Shown piece by piece: positions 1-9,012 of a DNA stretch of 64,000 nucleotides. The stretch is taken from positions 620,001 to 684,000 of the forward strand of contig NZ_JAKFFT010000004.1 of NCBI RefSeq assembly GCF_021502655.1, in the 5' to 3' direction. The notes under the pieces were generated by a model. The model did not search any database. It was not told where the DNA came from and saw nothing but the letters and a program-made list of their open reading frames with translations. Made by a program: the position numbers and the translations under genes. How positions within the stretch are numbered: position 1 is the first letter of the stretch; each line of letters opens with the position of its first letter. Source of the stretch: Dyadobacter sp. CY347 (GTDB lineage Bacteria > Bacteroidota > Bacteroidia > Cytophagales > Spirosomataceae).

Positions 1-339
1 GCGGCTAAAACATCGCTGACTTTCGAGGATATTTTCAAGGAAAGAAGAATTGAAACCGTGTTCGAAGGGAATTCCTGGAATGAGGTGGTGCGGTGGTATT
101 ATTTCAATCCTGCCAAAGCAATTGCTTACACGGCTGCACAACGCAGGGAGAATTATACAATGACTTACGTGCCTGGTTCTACCAATCCGAAGAAATACAC
201 GGTGACGTATTCGCCGGCTGAGTATTATCCGCTGTCGGAAAACACGCTTTATCTCCCGTTTCCTGAGGGAGAGCTTGTCAATGCACCTTCGTTGAAAGGC
301 GAACCGGTTCCTTTTGATTTCAGCACATTAGTTGACTAA
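1..339 (+). CDS. SusD/RagB family outer-membrane lipoprotein, C-terminal part
   Basis: The reading frame is open from the first base, so the gene starts left of the window and only its last 112 codons are present. The segment ERRIETVFEGNSWNEVVRWY is typical of the C-terminal region of SusD/RagB proteins, where an ERR-x-E motif and a W-x-D/E-x-x-R-W motif precede the stop. SusD proteins sit on the cell surface as lipoproteins and close like a lid over the SusC transporter to deliver oligosaccharides. The gene is followed after 19 bases by a surface glycan-binding lipoprotein and then by a GH31 enzyme, so it is part of a PUL. The SusC gene should lie just upstream of the window. The N-terminal lipobox cannot be checked. 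Confidence 0.85.
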   Translation, partial: AAKTSLTFEDIFKERRIETVFEGNSWNEVVRWYYFNPAKAIAYTAAQRRENYTMTYVPGSTNPKKYTVTYSPAEYYPLSENTLYLPFPEGELVNAPSLKGEPVPFDFSTLVD

Positions 340-358
340 CCCTAATCTTTGACCAACA

Positions 359-1525
359 ATGAACATTAAAAGTATATATAGAACAGCGCTGGGAATGTGC
401 TTGGCGGCGGGAATGCTGCTTTCGTTCCAGAGCTGTAACGATGACGATGTGGACGGCGCTCCGGCCATCACCAACGTCCGCCTGCTCGACCCGACCAAAG
501 CAGACAGTTCGCTGAATGCCGCAGAGCCGGGCAGCCTGATCGTGATCCAGGGCCAGAACCTGGGCAGTGTAATGAAAGTGTATTTCAATGATTTTGAAGC
601 CACATTCAATGCTGCATTGGGAAGCAACTCCAATCTGATCGTGACCATTCCTGCCAATGCGCCTACCAAGGCCGTGGACGCGGGAGTTTCTAACAAGATC
701 AAAGTGCAGACCAGGGGCGGAGAGGCTACTTACGACTTCGTATTGTCAGCGCCAATGCCAGTTCTTACAGGGTTGTACTCCGAGTTTGTGAAACCCGGAG
801 GAACGCTGGTCATCAATGGAGATTATTTTTACAACATAAAATCAGTAAAAGTAGGCGCCACCAACTTGCAGATTTTGAGCACGAACGTGAAGCAGATCAC
901 CGCAAAAATGCCAGCTACTGCTGTTTCGGACATTGTTACCGTTGAGGGGGAGTTTGGAACTGTGAAAACGGCCTTCAAAGTGAATGGCATGGAAGGGCAT
1001 ATGGTCAATTTCGACGTGCCTGCAACAACCTGGGGATCAGAAGTTTGCTGGGGAGCTGCAGCGATTTTGCCTGCAACCGATCCGGCCGCTATCTCGGGTA
1101 AATATTCCAGGATCAAGCAAACCAAATTACCTGCAACCGGCTACGCCGACGCATGGGTTTTCTCCACTTGCAGTTTCGACTTTAAGCTGGCGGCAGGCGC
1201 CGCAGCTGAAAGGCAATTTAAATTCGAACACAACATTGCAGAACCCTGGAAAGCAGGTAGATATGAAATCACCATCACAGCAGGTGGCACCGAATTCGTA
1301 TACGCCTTCCAGCCCTGGAATTCCACAGAATTCACCGCAACCGGTTACCAAACCAATGGATGGAGAACGGCCGTCATAGAGCTTTCCGAGTTCAAAAGCG
1401 CCTCCGGCGGAACCATCGCCGACGCATCCAAAGTAAGCGACCTGAAAGTATCCTTCGGCACCCCCGACGTTGCAATTGCTTCGTTTAATGGGAGTGTTGA
1501 TAATTTTAGGATTGTGAAGAAGTGA
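359..1525 (+). CDS. Surface glycan-binding lipoprotein with IPT/TIG domains (SGBP-B-like)
   Basis: The 388-residue product has a lipoprotein signal with the lipobox cysteine at about residue 26 (LLSFQSC) followed by an acidic NDDD stretch, the lipoprotein export signal for surface display in Bacteroidota. Two Ig-like IPT/TIG modules follow (about 35-130 and 130-210, with features such as PGSLIVIQGQNL and PGGTLVINGDYF). The last 180 residues resemble the C-terminal glycan-binding domain of SGBP-B proteins of xyloglucan loci, including a W-rich start (TTWGSEVCWG) and a closing SVDNFRIV strand. Its position between susD and a GH31 gene fits the SusE/SusF-like slot of a PUL. The role is to capture polysaccharide at the surface; the substrate is inferred from the neighbouring alpha-xylosidase-like enzyme and could be another beta-glucan. 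Confidence 0.82.
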   Translation: MNIKSIYRTALGMCLAAGMLLSFQSCNDDDVDGAPAITNVRLLDPTKADSSLNAAEPGSLIVIQGQNLGSVMKVYFNDFEATFNAALGSNSNLIVTIPANAPTKAVDAGVSNKIKVQTRGGEATYDFVLSAPMPVLTGLYSEFVKPGGTLVINGDYFYNIKSVKVGATNLQILSTNVKQITAKMPATAVSDIVTVEGEFGTVKTAFKVNGMEGHMVNFDVPATTWGSEVCWGAAAILPATDPAAISGKYSRIKQTKLPATGYADAWVFSTCSFDFKLAAGAAAERQFKFEHNIAEPWKAGRYEITITAGGTEFVYAFQPWNSTEFTATGYQTNGWRTAVIELSEFKSASGGTIADASKVSDLKVSFGTPDVAIASFNGSVDNFRIVKK

Positions 1526-1537
1526 TAGTATGGTAAT

Positions 1538-1574
1538 CTGGCCAGGCCAGCCGCGAAGCGGCTCGCCTGGCCAG
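1538..1574. repeat. Nested perfect hairpin after the SGBP gene
   Basis: CTGGCCAGGC (1538-1547) pairs with GCCTGGCCAG (1565-1574), and inside it AGCCGC pairs with GCGGCT around a GAA loop, with a single C-C mismatch between the two helices. It begins 13 bases after the stop codon of the glycan-binding lipoprotein. It lacks a U-run, so it is more like a REP-type or transcript-stabilising hairpin than a classical terminator. Confidence 0.8.
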
Positions 1575-1622
1575 GTCACTTTGAGGGGCTTTCCCGCCCT
1601 GTCACCCTGAGGGGCTCTCCGC

Positions 1623-1719
1623 CCCTGTCACCCTGAGCGGAGTCGAAGGGACGAGCACGATGCAAAAAGCGTCGTGCCTAGCCAGTAGCGCCCCTTCGAC
1701 TCCGCTCAGGGTGACAGGG
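1623..1719. repeat. 28-bp perfect inverted repeat with internal hairpin
   Basis: The arms at 1623-1650 and 1692-1719 are exact reverse complements over 28 bp; the core is CCCTTCGACTCCGCTCAGGG. The 41-nt spacer carries its own stem, GCACGA (1655-1660) with TCGTGC. The same CCCTGTCACCCTGAG core also appears upstream at about 1597-1611. Such GACTCCGCTCAGGGTGACA-type elements are dispersed intergenic repeats in many genomes. The function here is unknown. Confidence 0.85.
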
Positions 1720-1852
1720 CGGGCAGCCGCTCAGGGTGACAGGGCATCAGCGGCTCGGGGTGACATGGCAACCAAGCCGCTTAGGACAGGGCAACCCAGC
1801 TACCTCAGGACAGGACAACCCAGCCAGCTCGGGACAGGTCAACCCAGCTTCC
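1706..1852. repeat. Six-unit degenerate 24-26 bp tandem repeat
   Basis: Units begin at 1706, 1731, 1755, 1781, 1805 and 1829 and run 24 to 26 bases. The first two are near copies of TCAGGGTGACAGGGC plus a short tail. Units four to six have drifted to TCAGGACAGGACAACCCAGC-like versions, with unit three intermediate. The series begins inside the right arm of the inverted repeat, so it appears to have grown from that arm by tandem duplication and then decayed. There are no unique spacers, so it is not a CRISPR array. Confidence 0.75.
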
Positions 1853-1904
1853 CACCCCCCAGCCAATAACAATCGCCCATTAATTCTAGGGCAACACAAA
1901 TTTC

Positions 1905-4277
1905 ATGATGTATCATTTTAAACATTTACAAAAAACAGCATTGCTGCTCCTGCTGCTTTCGCTGATTTTTAATGCCAATCCTGTTTCTGCACAGCAGAGC
2001 AAGCTTGTGAATGATCCGGTTGATATCAGTGGTGATTTCAGGGATTTTTCAAACACGATTTACTTTGCGGACAGTCTGGCTGCATTTGATCCGGCAACTG
2101 GTGCCGGGAAGATAAAATGGAAGCGGCATGAGGCTTTTGCTGCGCATAATTTTGATAACTCCATGCTGAGTTACAAGCGCTCTTACAGCAATGAGTTTCC
2201 GTCGATCGAATACGCTCAGGACCCTGTTTTGCCATTTTCAGTCGAATTTACATCGCCACGCACCGTCCGCATCCGGGCGAATACGGGTGCACAGGGACCT
2301 TCCTCAGAAATGTCGCTGATGCTGGTTAAGGAGCCGGTTAAGGATAGGTCCTGGAAGTATAAAAAAATTAATGGTGGCCACGAATACACGAATGTACACG
2401 GATCTGTTACGATTTATGAAAATCCCTGGAAGATCCTGATCCGGGATGCGAGTGGAAAACTGCTTACTCAGACGCGGGGACAGGCGGATGGCAGATCGTC
2501 CTATACACCGACATTGCCGTTTTCATTTGTCCGCAGGGCCTCCGATTATTCAAGGAGTGTGGCAGCCGTGTTTTCGATTTCGCCGGATGAAAAAATTTTT
2601 GGCTGCGGTGAGTCGTTTACGCGTCTAGATAAGAATGGTCAAAAGGTTGTTTTGTGGACGCACGACCCGAATGGTGTTCAAACACAGACGATGTACAAGC
2701 CCATTCCGTTTTACATGAGCTCGCGTGGTTATGGCATGTTTATGCACACAACTTCACCGATTACCTGCGATTTTGGGGCGACATATGGAGAATCCAATGC
2801 CATGCAGATCGGCGACGAAAATCTTGACCTGTTCATATTTTTAGGTCAGCCCAAGGACATTTTGGATGAATACACAAACCTGACCGGAAAGGCATCTATG
2901 CCGCCATTATGGTCATTTGGTCTGTGGATGAGCCGCATAACCTACTTTTCCGAACAGGACGGCCGCAATGTTGCGGCCAAACTGCGCGAAAACCGCATTC
3001 CTTCCGACGTGATCCATTTCGATACAGGCTGGTTTGAAACCGATTGGCGTTGCGATTACAACTTTGCGCCAAGCCGCTTCAAAAATCCCCAAGGCATGAT
3101 CTCCGACCTAAGAAAACAAGGGTTCCGCACTTCGCTATGGCAGTTGCCTTATTTTGTCCCAAAAAACACATTGTATCCTGAAATTGTTGACAAAGGTCTG
3201 GCTGTAAAAAATGCAAACGGAAGCATTCCTTACGAAGATGCCGTGCTTGATTTTTCAAATCCCAACACCATTAAATGGTATGAAGATAAAATTTCCGCCC
3301 TGCTGAAACTCGGCGTAGGCGCGATTAAAGTTGATTTTGGTGAAGCTGCGCCATTGTCTGGCGTGTATGCCTCCGGCCGAACAGGATTTTATGAGCATAA
3401 CCTTTACCCGTTGCGCTACAATAAGATCGTTTCGGAATTGACAAAGAAGCTGACCGGTGACAACATTATCTGGGCCAGAAGCACCTGGGCCGGGAGCCAG
3501 CGTTACCCGATCCATTGGGGGGGCGACGCCGAAACGACCAACAAGGGAATGGAAGCGCAGCTGCGGGGCGGATTGTCGCTGGGACTGTCGGGCTTTACAT
3601 TTTGGAGCCACGATATAGGCGGTTTCACCATGAAAACGCCCGAAGATCTTTACCGCCGCTGGCTGCTGATGGGCCTCCTGAGCTCACATACGCGCACACA
3701 CGGACAAGCGCCCAAAGAACCCTGGGAATATGGGGAGGATTTTCAAAACTATTTCCGCAAAGCGGTGGAGCTGAAATACAAGCTTATGCCGTACATCTAT
3801 ACCCAATCCAAACTTGCCTCCGAACAAGGCCTACCCATGGTGCGCGCATTGCTGGTCGAATTTCCGGACGATCCGGGAGCCTGGATGGTGGATAATCAAT
3901 ACATGTTGGGGTCGGACATCCTGGTCGCGCCGTTTTTTGAAAATGGTAAAACCAGGCAGGTTTATTTGCCAAAAGGAAAATGGGTGGATTACCAAACCCG
4001 CAAAGTGTATGATGGCGGGTGGCACGATATCGCTGCCGGAGAACTGGAAGTGGTGATGTTAGTCCGCGAAGGCGCCGTTTTACCGCACGTCAAAGTAGCG
4101 CAGTCAACGGATCAGATTGATTGGAAAAATATCGAATTAGTTGGGTTCAATGTAAACAGCGCAAAAACGACTATAAAGCTCTTCCTGCCAGGCGAAAGCG
4201 AGGTAAAGGATGTTTTGGTTGTCAAAAAAGGTGGAAAACTGGTGATGAGTAAGGAGGCTTCAGGCGCGACACAGTGA
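1905..4277 (+). CDS. GH31 alpha-xylosidase-like glycoside hydrolase
   Basis: This 790-residue protein has a signal peptide (hydrophobic stretch to NANPVSAQ) and a full GH31 catalytic barrel. The predicted nucleophile is Asp477 in IKVDFGEAAP, close to the KxDFGE motif of YicI-type alpha-xylosidases, and the acid/base is Asp541 in HWGGDAETTNKGM. The 64-residue spacing matches the family. An N-terminal beta-sandwich (about 40-290) and C-terminal beta-domains after 640 complete the usual layout. Retaining hydrolysis of terminal alpha-xylosyl residues, probably in the periplasm or at the surface, fits the adjacent SGBP-B-like protein and suggests xyloglucan breakdown. Alpha-glucosidase activity cannot be excluded. 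The start is ATG 1905, with a second ATG directly after it. It is separated from the upstream PUL genes by a repeat cluster and may have its own promoter. Confidence 0.88.
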   Translation: MMYHFKHLQKTALLLLLLSLIFNANPVSAQQSKLVNDPVDISGDFRDFSNTIYFADSLAAFDPATGAGKIKWKRHEAFAAHNFDNSMLSYKRSYSNEFPSIEYAQDPVLPFSVEFTSPRTVRIRANTGAQGPSSEMSLMLVKEPVKDRSWKYKKINGGHEYTNVHGSVTIYENPWKILIRDASGKLLTQTRGQADGRSSYTPTLPFSFVRRASDYSRSVAAVFSISPDEKIFGCGESFTRLDKNGQKVVLWTHDPNGVQTQTMYKPIPFYMSSRGYGMFMHTTSPITCDFGATYGESNAMQIGDENLDLFIFLGQPKDILDEYTNLTGKASMPPLWSFGLWMSRITYFSEQDGRNVAAKLRENRIPSDVIHFDTGWFETDWRCDYNFAPSRFKNPQGMISDLRKQGFRTSLWQLPYFVPKNTLYPEIVDKGLAVKNANGSIPYEDAVLDFSNPNTIKWYEDKISALLKLGVGAIKVDFGEAAPLSGVYASGRTGFYEHNLYPLRYNKIVSELTKKLTGDNIIWARSTWAGSQRYPIHWGGDAETTNKGMEAQLRGGLSLGLSGFTFWSHDIGGFTMKTPEDLYRRWLLMGLLSSHTRTHGQAPKEPWEYGEDFQNYFRKAVELKYKLMPYIYTQSKLASEQGLPMVRALLVEFPDDPGAWMVDNQYMLGSDILVAPFFENGKTRQVYLPKGKWVDYQTRKVYDGGWHDIAAGELEVVMLVREGAVLPHVKVAQSTDQIDWKNIELVGFNVNSAKTTIKLFLPGESEVKDVLVVKKGGKLVMSKEASGATQ

Positions 4278-4400
4278 CCATTATTCTAACATTGTCACCA
4301 ACACCCCCTCCAATTGTCCCATTCCCCCATAAATATTCTACCCTGCCAGTGATAGTTTCGTCTCAAATTCTTCTTTTATCAAAAACATAAAACTCTTAGA

Positions 4401-4967
4401 ATGAGAAAGCTGGTTTTGTTTGCGCATATGTCTTTGGATGGGTTTGCTGGGGATGCGGATGGTGGCCTGGGGTTTTTGACTTATAATGAAGAGCTGCAGC
4501 AATTTGCGGATGAGGTGGTCAAAACAGTGGGTGCGCCGGTGTATGGCAAGAATACTTATCATTTGATGGAAGGTTACTGGCCTACGGTTTTGAATGATCC
4601 GAATGCCGACGAGCATTCCTTGGCACACGCGAAATGGGTGCAGGAAATTCCAAAAATCGTTTTCTCGACGACATTGGAAAGCGCGGATTGGAATAATACT
4701 ACTCTGATCAAAGACAACATTGCAGAAGAAATAAGCAAAATGAAAGCACAACCTGGCAAAGATCTGGTGATATTTGGCAGTCCCGGTCTTGCCAAAAGTC
4801 TGATGAATCTGGGGTTGATCGATGCGTATCAACTGACCCTGCATCCGATCATTTTAGGAAAAGGCAACAGCCTGTTCGACGGGAAGGCTCAGCTGAGCAA
4901 TTTAAAGTTAGTGGAATCAAGAACACTGGGTTCGGGCGTCGTTACACTGCATTACGTAAATCAATAG
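4401..4967 (+). CDS. RibD C-terminal/dihydrofolate reductase-like protein
   Basis: The 188-residue protein begins MRKLVLFAHMSLDGFAG, the standard opening of the RibD-C domain family, in which S-x-DG-x-x-A forms part of the NADPH site. It continues with Y-G-x-x-T-Y-H (YGKNTYHLM) and ends with the LGLIDAYQLTLHPIILGKG block typical of stand-alone reductases. It is probably a cytoplasmic NADPH-dependent reductase of unknown substrate; true folate or riboflavin roles are unlikely for this subgroup. It stands alone, 123 bases after the GH31 gene, with no shared function visible. Confidence 0.88.
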   Translation: MRKLVLFAHMSLDGFAGDADGGLGFLTYNEELQQFADEVVKTVGAPVYGKNTYHLMEGYWPTVLNDPNADEHSLAHAKWVQEIPKIVFSTTLESADWNNTTLIKDNIAEEISKMKAQPGKDLVIFGSPGLAKSLMNLGLIDAYQLTLHPIILGKGNSLFDGKAQLSNLKLVESRTLGSGVVTLHYVNQ

Positions 4968-5049
4968 TGTTCTTTGAGTGAGCCGTACAAGCAAAACATT
5001 TGAGCCGCAGAGACAACTTCTGTCTCTTCTCAAATTGTGACCTTTGTAC

Positions 5050-6021
5050 ATGAAAAATATCAAAACAATTCAATTAGGCCAAGACGGCCCGCATGTGTCC
5101 AAACTTGGTTTAGGCTGCATGCGCATGTCCTCCATCTGGGGCAGCCCGACACCCGATGAAACAGAGAGCATTGCGACGATCCATGAGGCCCTCGACAGCG
5201 GCATTAATTTTTTAAATACCGGAGACTTCTACGGCGCCGGTCATAACGAAATGCTGATTGGCAAGGCCATTAAAGGAAGGCGCGACGATGCATTTATCAG
5301 CGTCAAATTCGGTGCTATCTTTCACAACGGTCAATGGCTGGGAATGGATCTGCGGCCGCTCGCTATCAAGAACTTTATCAACTATTCGCTGACCCGCCTG
5401 GGCATTGAAACCATTGATCTCTACCAACCTAGCCGCATGGATAACAGCGTGCCGGTGGAAGACATTATCGGAACAATTGCGGACCTGGTCAAGGAAGGAA
5501 AAGTGCGTCACATTGGTGTGTCGGAAATTACAGCTGACCAACTCCGGAAAGCGAACAGCATTCATCCCATCAGCGCATTGGAAATCGGTTATTCGCTGGC
5601 CGACCGTCAGACTGAAAGTGAGCTCCTTCCAACAGCCAGAGAACTGGGCATTGGCATCGTGGCATTTGCCAATACGGCCGAGGGCTTGCTGTCCGGCGAC
5701 ATGAAAGCGCCGCTTGCCGTGGACGATTACCGCAACCATTTCTCACGTTTTCAAGGTGAAAATTTGGTTAATAATCTCCGAAAAGTGGAGGTTTTGAAGC
5801 AGGTTGCCGCGAGCAAAGGCTGCACGCCAACGCAGCTTGCGATCGCTTGGGTGAATGCGCAGGGAGATCTTGTAATGCCTTTGGTAAGCATGAGCCGCAG
5901 GTCGCGTTTGCCTGAAAATATCGCGGCAATGGATATTGAATTTACGCCGGAAGAAATGAACATCTTAAATACTACTTTTGCACCAGGTGCTATTCTTGGC
6001 GGCACTTATCTAGAACGTTAA
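5050..6021 (+). CDS. Aldo/keto reductase
   Basis: The product has 323 residues if ATG 5050 is used; an in-frame TTG two codons earlier is less likely. The NAD(P)H-dependent TIM-barrel family is recognisable from LGLGCMRMS at the start, the catalytic aspartate-tyrosine region FLNTGDFYGAGHNE, the lysine in SVKFGAI and the C-terminal cofactor-binding segment around LVSMSRRSRL. The usual catalytic-tetrad histidine position reads YQPSRMDNSVPVE, a variant shared by a subgroup of these reductases, so substrate preference cannot be given. The stop codon is followed immediately by the start of an AraC regulator, implying co-transcription. Confidence 0.9.
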   Translation: MKNIKTIQLGQDGPHVSKLGLGCMRMSSIWGSPTPDETESIATIHEALDSGINFLNTGDFYGAGHNEMLIGKAIKGRRDDAFISVKFGAIFHNGQWLGMDLRPLAIKNFINYSLTRLGIETIDLYQPSRMDNSVPVEDIIGTIADLVKEGKVRHIGVSEITADQLRKANSIHPISALEIGYSLADRQTESELLPTARELGIGIVAFANTAEGLLSGDMKAPLAVDDYRNHFSRFQGENLVNNLRKVEVLKQVAASKGCTPTQLAIAWVNAQGDLVMPLVSMSRRSRLPENIAAMDIEFTPEEMNILNTTFAPGAILGGTYLER

Positions 6022-6834
6022 ATGACCAGTCCAGCAGAAATCCTTCCCGGTGTGATCTTTTATTCTTACCTCTCGGCCGAGCGGAAAGAGAAAGTTTGTT
6101 TCTGGAACCACCATACGTTGATATTGCAGGTTTCGGGGCAGTTTACCCTGGAAACTTCCGAGCAAACCATTTCGATGACGGGGGGAGAAATGCTGCTGAT
6201 CGGCAGAAACCAGCTGGGTACGCTCACCAAGACGCCGCTGCCCGGCGGCCATTATGAAACCATTGTAATATCCTTGCAGGAAGATCTGTTGCGCAGGATC
6301 GTGCTGGAAGAGAAATTGGAAGCAGAACGAAAATACATCGGTCCGCCAAATCTGCTGGTCCCGACAAACGAATTCCTGCAAGGATATTTCCAATCCATTG
6401 TTCCCTACGCCCGAAACTCGGGAGCGGCCATGACAGACGAAATGGGCATTCTTAAAGTGAAAGAGGGCATCAAATTGCTTTTACTAGCCCTGCCCGGACT
6501 CGTCAACTTTCTATTCGATTTTTCTCAACCCTATAAAATCGACCTGGAAAGGTTCATGCTGAGTAATTTTCATTTTAATGTTCCGGTTGAAAAATTCGCG
6601 CAGCTGACAGGGCGCAGTCTGGCCGCATTCAAACGCGATTTTCAAAAAACATTCGGTGTTCCACCCCGTCAATGGTTGCAGGACAAACGGCTGAGCGAAG
6701 CCAAGCACCTTATCGAAACCAAACATGGAAAGCCCTCGGCCATTTATCTGGACCTGGGTTTTGAAAGCCTCTCTCATTTCTCACGTTCCTTCAAGAAAAA
6801 ATACGGCATGGCACCCACGGCCTTGCATTTGTAG
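6022..6834 (+). CDS. AraC-family transcriptional regulator
   Basis: The 270-residue protein has an N-terminal cupin-like sensing half (about 1-130, strands such as LILQVSGQFTLETSEQTI and GEMLLIGRNQ) and a C-terminal AraC double helix-turn-helix (about 175-270), ending in YLDLGFESLSHFSRSFKKKY and GMAPTALHL. The start ATG directly abuts the TAA stop of the aldo/keto reductase with no gap, so the two are almost certainly one transcript. The natural inference is that it controls this small operon in response to a small molecule handled by the reductase. Confidence 0.92.
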   Translation: MTSPAEILPGVIFYSYLSAERKEKVCFWNHHTLILQVSGQFTLETSEQTISMTGGEMLLIGRNQLGTLTKTPLPGGHYETIVISLQEDLLRRIVLEEKLEAERKYIGPPNLLVPTNEFLQGYFQSIVPYARNSGAAMTDEMGILKVKEGIKLLLLALPGLVNFLFDFSQPYKIDLERFMLSNFHFNVPVEKFAQLTGRSLAAFKRDFQKTFGVPPRQWLQDKRLSEAKHLIETKHGKPSAIYLDLGFESLSHFSRSFKKKYGMAPTALHL

Positions 6835-6882
6835 TCGTCAAATTTCTGCATTGCCTGAATTAAGGTCAGAATATAACTTTCT

Positions 6883-9009
6883 TCATCGTGCGAAAACCTT
6901 TCCGATAATTTTTCCGATCTCTACAAAGTCATCGTGGTTGTTAACCGACCGCTTTTCGAGTTGGCCTGCGGCCAGGTCGCGATAAGGATAGATCAAGAGG
7001 AAATTATTTTCTTCCACATGCTGGTTCAGAAAATCGGGTATGGAGCCCATTTGTGGAAAATAAGAAATCATTCCGCGCTTGGCCATGAACACAATCAGGG
7101 CTTCGTCACTTTCCAGGCCAATGGCAGCCTTTTCGGCTTCCTGCCAGTTGTTAATGGGATGCAGCGACAATTCGATAGCGGATTTACTGACCACTCTTTT
7201 CAAAATATCTATAATCGACCGATTGGCATAAAAGCTCATTTCGGCGCCTGAATTTTTAGCAATGTTCCACACCCGGAGCAGTGAGCTGAAAAATCCAGCT
7301 TCTTTTTCGGCTCTTTCGGGGATCAGGACCACGTAACGCTTTACTGTAGAAATGGGTTGTCCGGCGTGATAGATCAGCGTATTTACACTGTCATTTTGCA
7401 GATATCCATTGTGCAGATTGTATACAAATGAAGGTGTAAAACCTTTTCCTGGCTGTAATCCGATGATCAGGTCGGTAATGTCCTGTTCTTTGATCACATT
7501 GCTTATTCCCGTTGCTACATCATTGTCATACCGGGTCAGTGGGAGCACTTTCACATCAGCGGCAGCAGCCGTATCGACAGCAATGTGCAGGTTTTTTTTA
7601 GCGTTTTTGATTGAGGATTCGTTCTTTTCATCATTGACCACATTCAATGCCCACAGGCGGTCGTCGTTATGCTTAGCTTTTACGAGCAGACTCAGGTTAA
7701 CGAGCTTTTCTACTGTTTGTTCGTAGTTTACAGCCAGCAAAATATTTTCATTTTCACGGTTAATGCCCGACGCGGTATCCTCCCGGTCAGCCTCCGCAAT
7801 GCGCTGGCCACTCGACATGGATACAAAAGAAGAAACCGTACAGGAAACCAGTATGAGCAGGATACTTCCATTCAATACATGCTCGCTGAGGAGCCTGACA
7901 GACTCACCATTGGCCGTTTCGGAAACGATAATGTTGTAACCCACCAAAACCGCAGCAAGCGTAGCCGCAGCGGATGCAGAGCTCATCCCGAAGATCAGCA
8001 TTCCTTCGTCTTTGCTTAAATGGAATGTCTTTTGGGTTAAAATAGCCGCGAGATATTTTCCACCAATAGAAGCAACCAGCATGACCGCAGCAACGACCAG
8101 GGTTTCTATACTTTTGAAAAATACTGTAAAGTCTATCAGCATGCCGACGCTGATGAGAAAGAAAGGAATGAAAATAGCGCTTCCGACAAATTCCACCCGG
8201 TTCATCATGGCGGAAGAGTGGGGGATGAGCTTATTTAAGGCCAGGCCTGCAAAAAATGCGCCAATAATCGCTTCTATGCCGGCAAGCTCAGCCAGGACTG
8301 CCGCCAGATAGATCATCACAAGTACAAAAATGTATTGGGAGATTTTGTCATCCACTTTCTTGAAAAACCATCTTCCTATAATTGGAAATACAAAAAGGAC
8401 GGTGAGGCTGAATGCCAGCATTGACAAGGTTAGGCGGGTCCAGAAGGCCGTGTTCACTTCACCTTGGGTCATCCCGACGCAGACTGCCAGCACCAGCAGC
8501 GACAGCACATCGGTGATCATGGTGCCGCCTACGGTAATGTTGACGGAAAGGTTTTTGGCAATCCCCAGTTTACTAACCAGCGGATAGGAGATCAATGTAT
8601 GGGAAGAGAACAAACTGGCGAAGAGCACGGAAGTCAGGACAGAAAAATCAAGCAGATAAAAACCTCCCAGAAAACCCAGGATAAACGGCATTGCAAACGT
8701 GTATCCGGTAAATGTGATGCTTTTCCACTTGTTCTTTTTAAAATCGCCAAGATCAATTTCCAGTCCTGCGAGAAACATAATGTAGAGCAGCCCGGTTGTT
8801 CCCGTAACCACCACGCTGCTGTCGCGGGCAAGCAGGTTCAGGCCATTAGGACCAACAACCGCGCCTGCGATTAACAATCCCAGCAAATGCGGGACTTTAA
8901 TTTTATTAAGTAAAAGGGGCGCGCTCAGAATAATCACCAGTTCGAGGAGAAACTTTAAAACCGGGTCCTCAATGGGCAGGCTTCCAATATGGATGTTTAG
9001 TAAATGCAT
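6883..9009 (-). CDS. CPA2-type cation:proton antiporter with C-terminal USP-like region
   Basis: A 708-residue inner-membrane protein. The first 400 residues contain about a dozen hydrophobic helices in the Na+/H+ exchanger pattern, with IKVPHLLGLLIAGAVVGPNG near the start and a later AGIEAIIGAFFAGLALNK block. The part after residue 420 is soluble and resembles one or two universal-stress-protein-like alpha/beta domains (ENILLAVNYEQTVEKLVNLS; AVDTAAAADVKVLPL). It probably exchanges Na+ or K+ for protons, with the USP part regulating it. It lies 3 bases after a minus-strand lipoprotein gene, so the two probably share a transcript. It converges with the AraC gene. Confidence 0.9.
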   Translation of the reverse strand: MHLLNIHIGSLPIEDPVLKFLLELVIILSAPLLLNKIKVPHLLGLLIAGAVVGPNGLNLLARDSSVVVTGTTGLLYIMFLAGLEIDLGDFKKNKWKSITFTGYTFAMPFILGFLGGFYLLDFSVLTSVLFASLFSSHTLISYPLVSKLGIAKNLSVNITVGGTMITDVLSLLVLAVCVGMTQGEVNTAFWTRLTLSMLAFSLTVLFVFPIIGRWFFKKVDDKISQYIFVLVMIYLAAVLAELAGIEAIIGAFFAGLALNKLIPHSSAMMNRVEFVGSAIFIPFFLISVGMLIDFTVFFKSIETLVVAAVMLVASIGGKYLAAILTQKTFHLSKDEGMLIFGMSSASAAATLAAVLVGYNIIVSETANGESVRLLSEHVLNGSILLILVSCTVSSFVSMSSGQRIAEADREDTASGINRENENILLAVNYEQTVEKLVNLSLLVKAKHNDDRLWALNVVNDEKNESSIKNAKKNLHIAVDTAAAADVKVLPLTRYDNDVATGISNVIKEQDITDLIIGLQPGKGFTPSFVYNLHNGYLQNDSVNTLIYHAGQPISTVKRYVVLIPERAEKEAGFFSSLLRVWNIAKNSGAEMSFYANRSIIDILKRVVSKSAIELSLHPINNWQEAEKAAIGLESDEALIVFMAKRGMISYFPQMGSIPDFLNQHVEENNFLLIYPYRDLAAGQLEKRSVNNHDDFVEIGKIIGKVFAR

Positions 9010-9012
9010 GGC

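Larger units (their letters stand above)
1526..1904. other. Gene-free interval filled with inverted and tandem repeats
   Basis: No credible gene lies here; short open frames inside it are made of repeat sequence (T-G-Q-P-S-like translations). It holds a compact nested hairpin (1538-1574), a 28-bp perfect inverted repeat (arms 1623-1650 and 1692-1719) and a degenerating tandem array (1706-1852), each listed separately. About 50 bases between the array and the GH31 start codon look ordinary and AT-richer and may carry its promoter, but no clear TAnnTTTG element is visible. Confidence 0.8.

Noticed and set aside
1706-1852. Possible CRISPR array
   Set aside because: Units are directly adjacent, degenerate and lack unique spacers; no cas genes are nearby.
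1660-1869. Open frame of 69 residues in the repeat cluster
   Set aside because: It translates the tandem repeat (T-G-Q-P-S units) and has no independent signal of coding.
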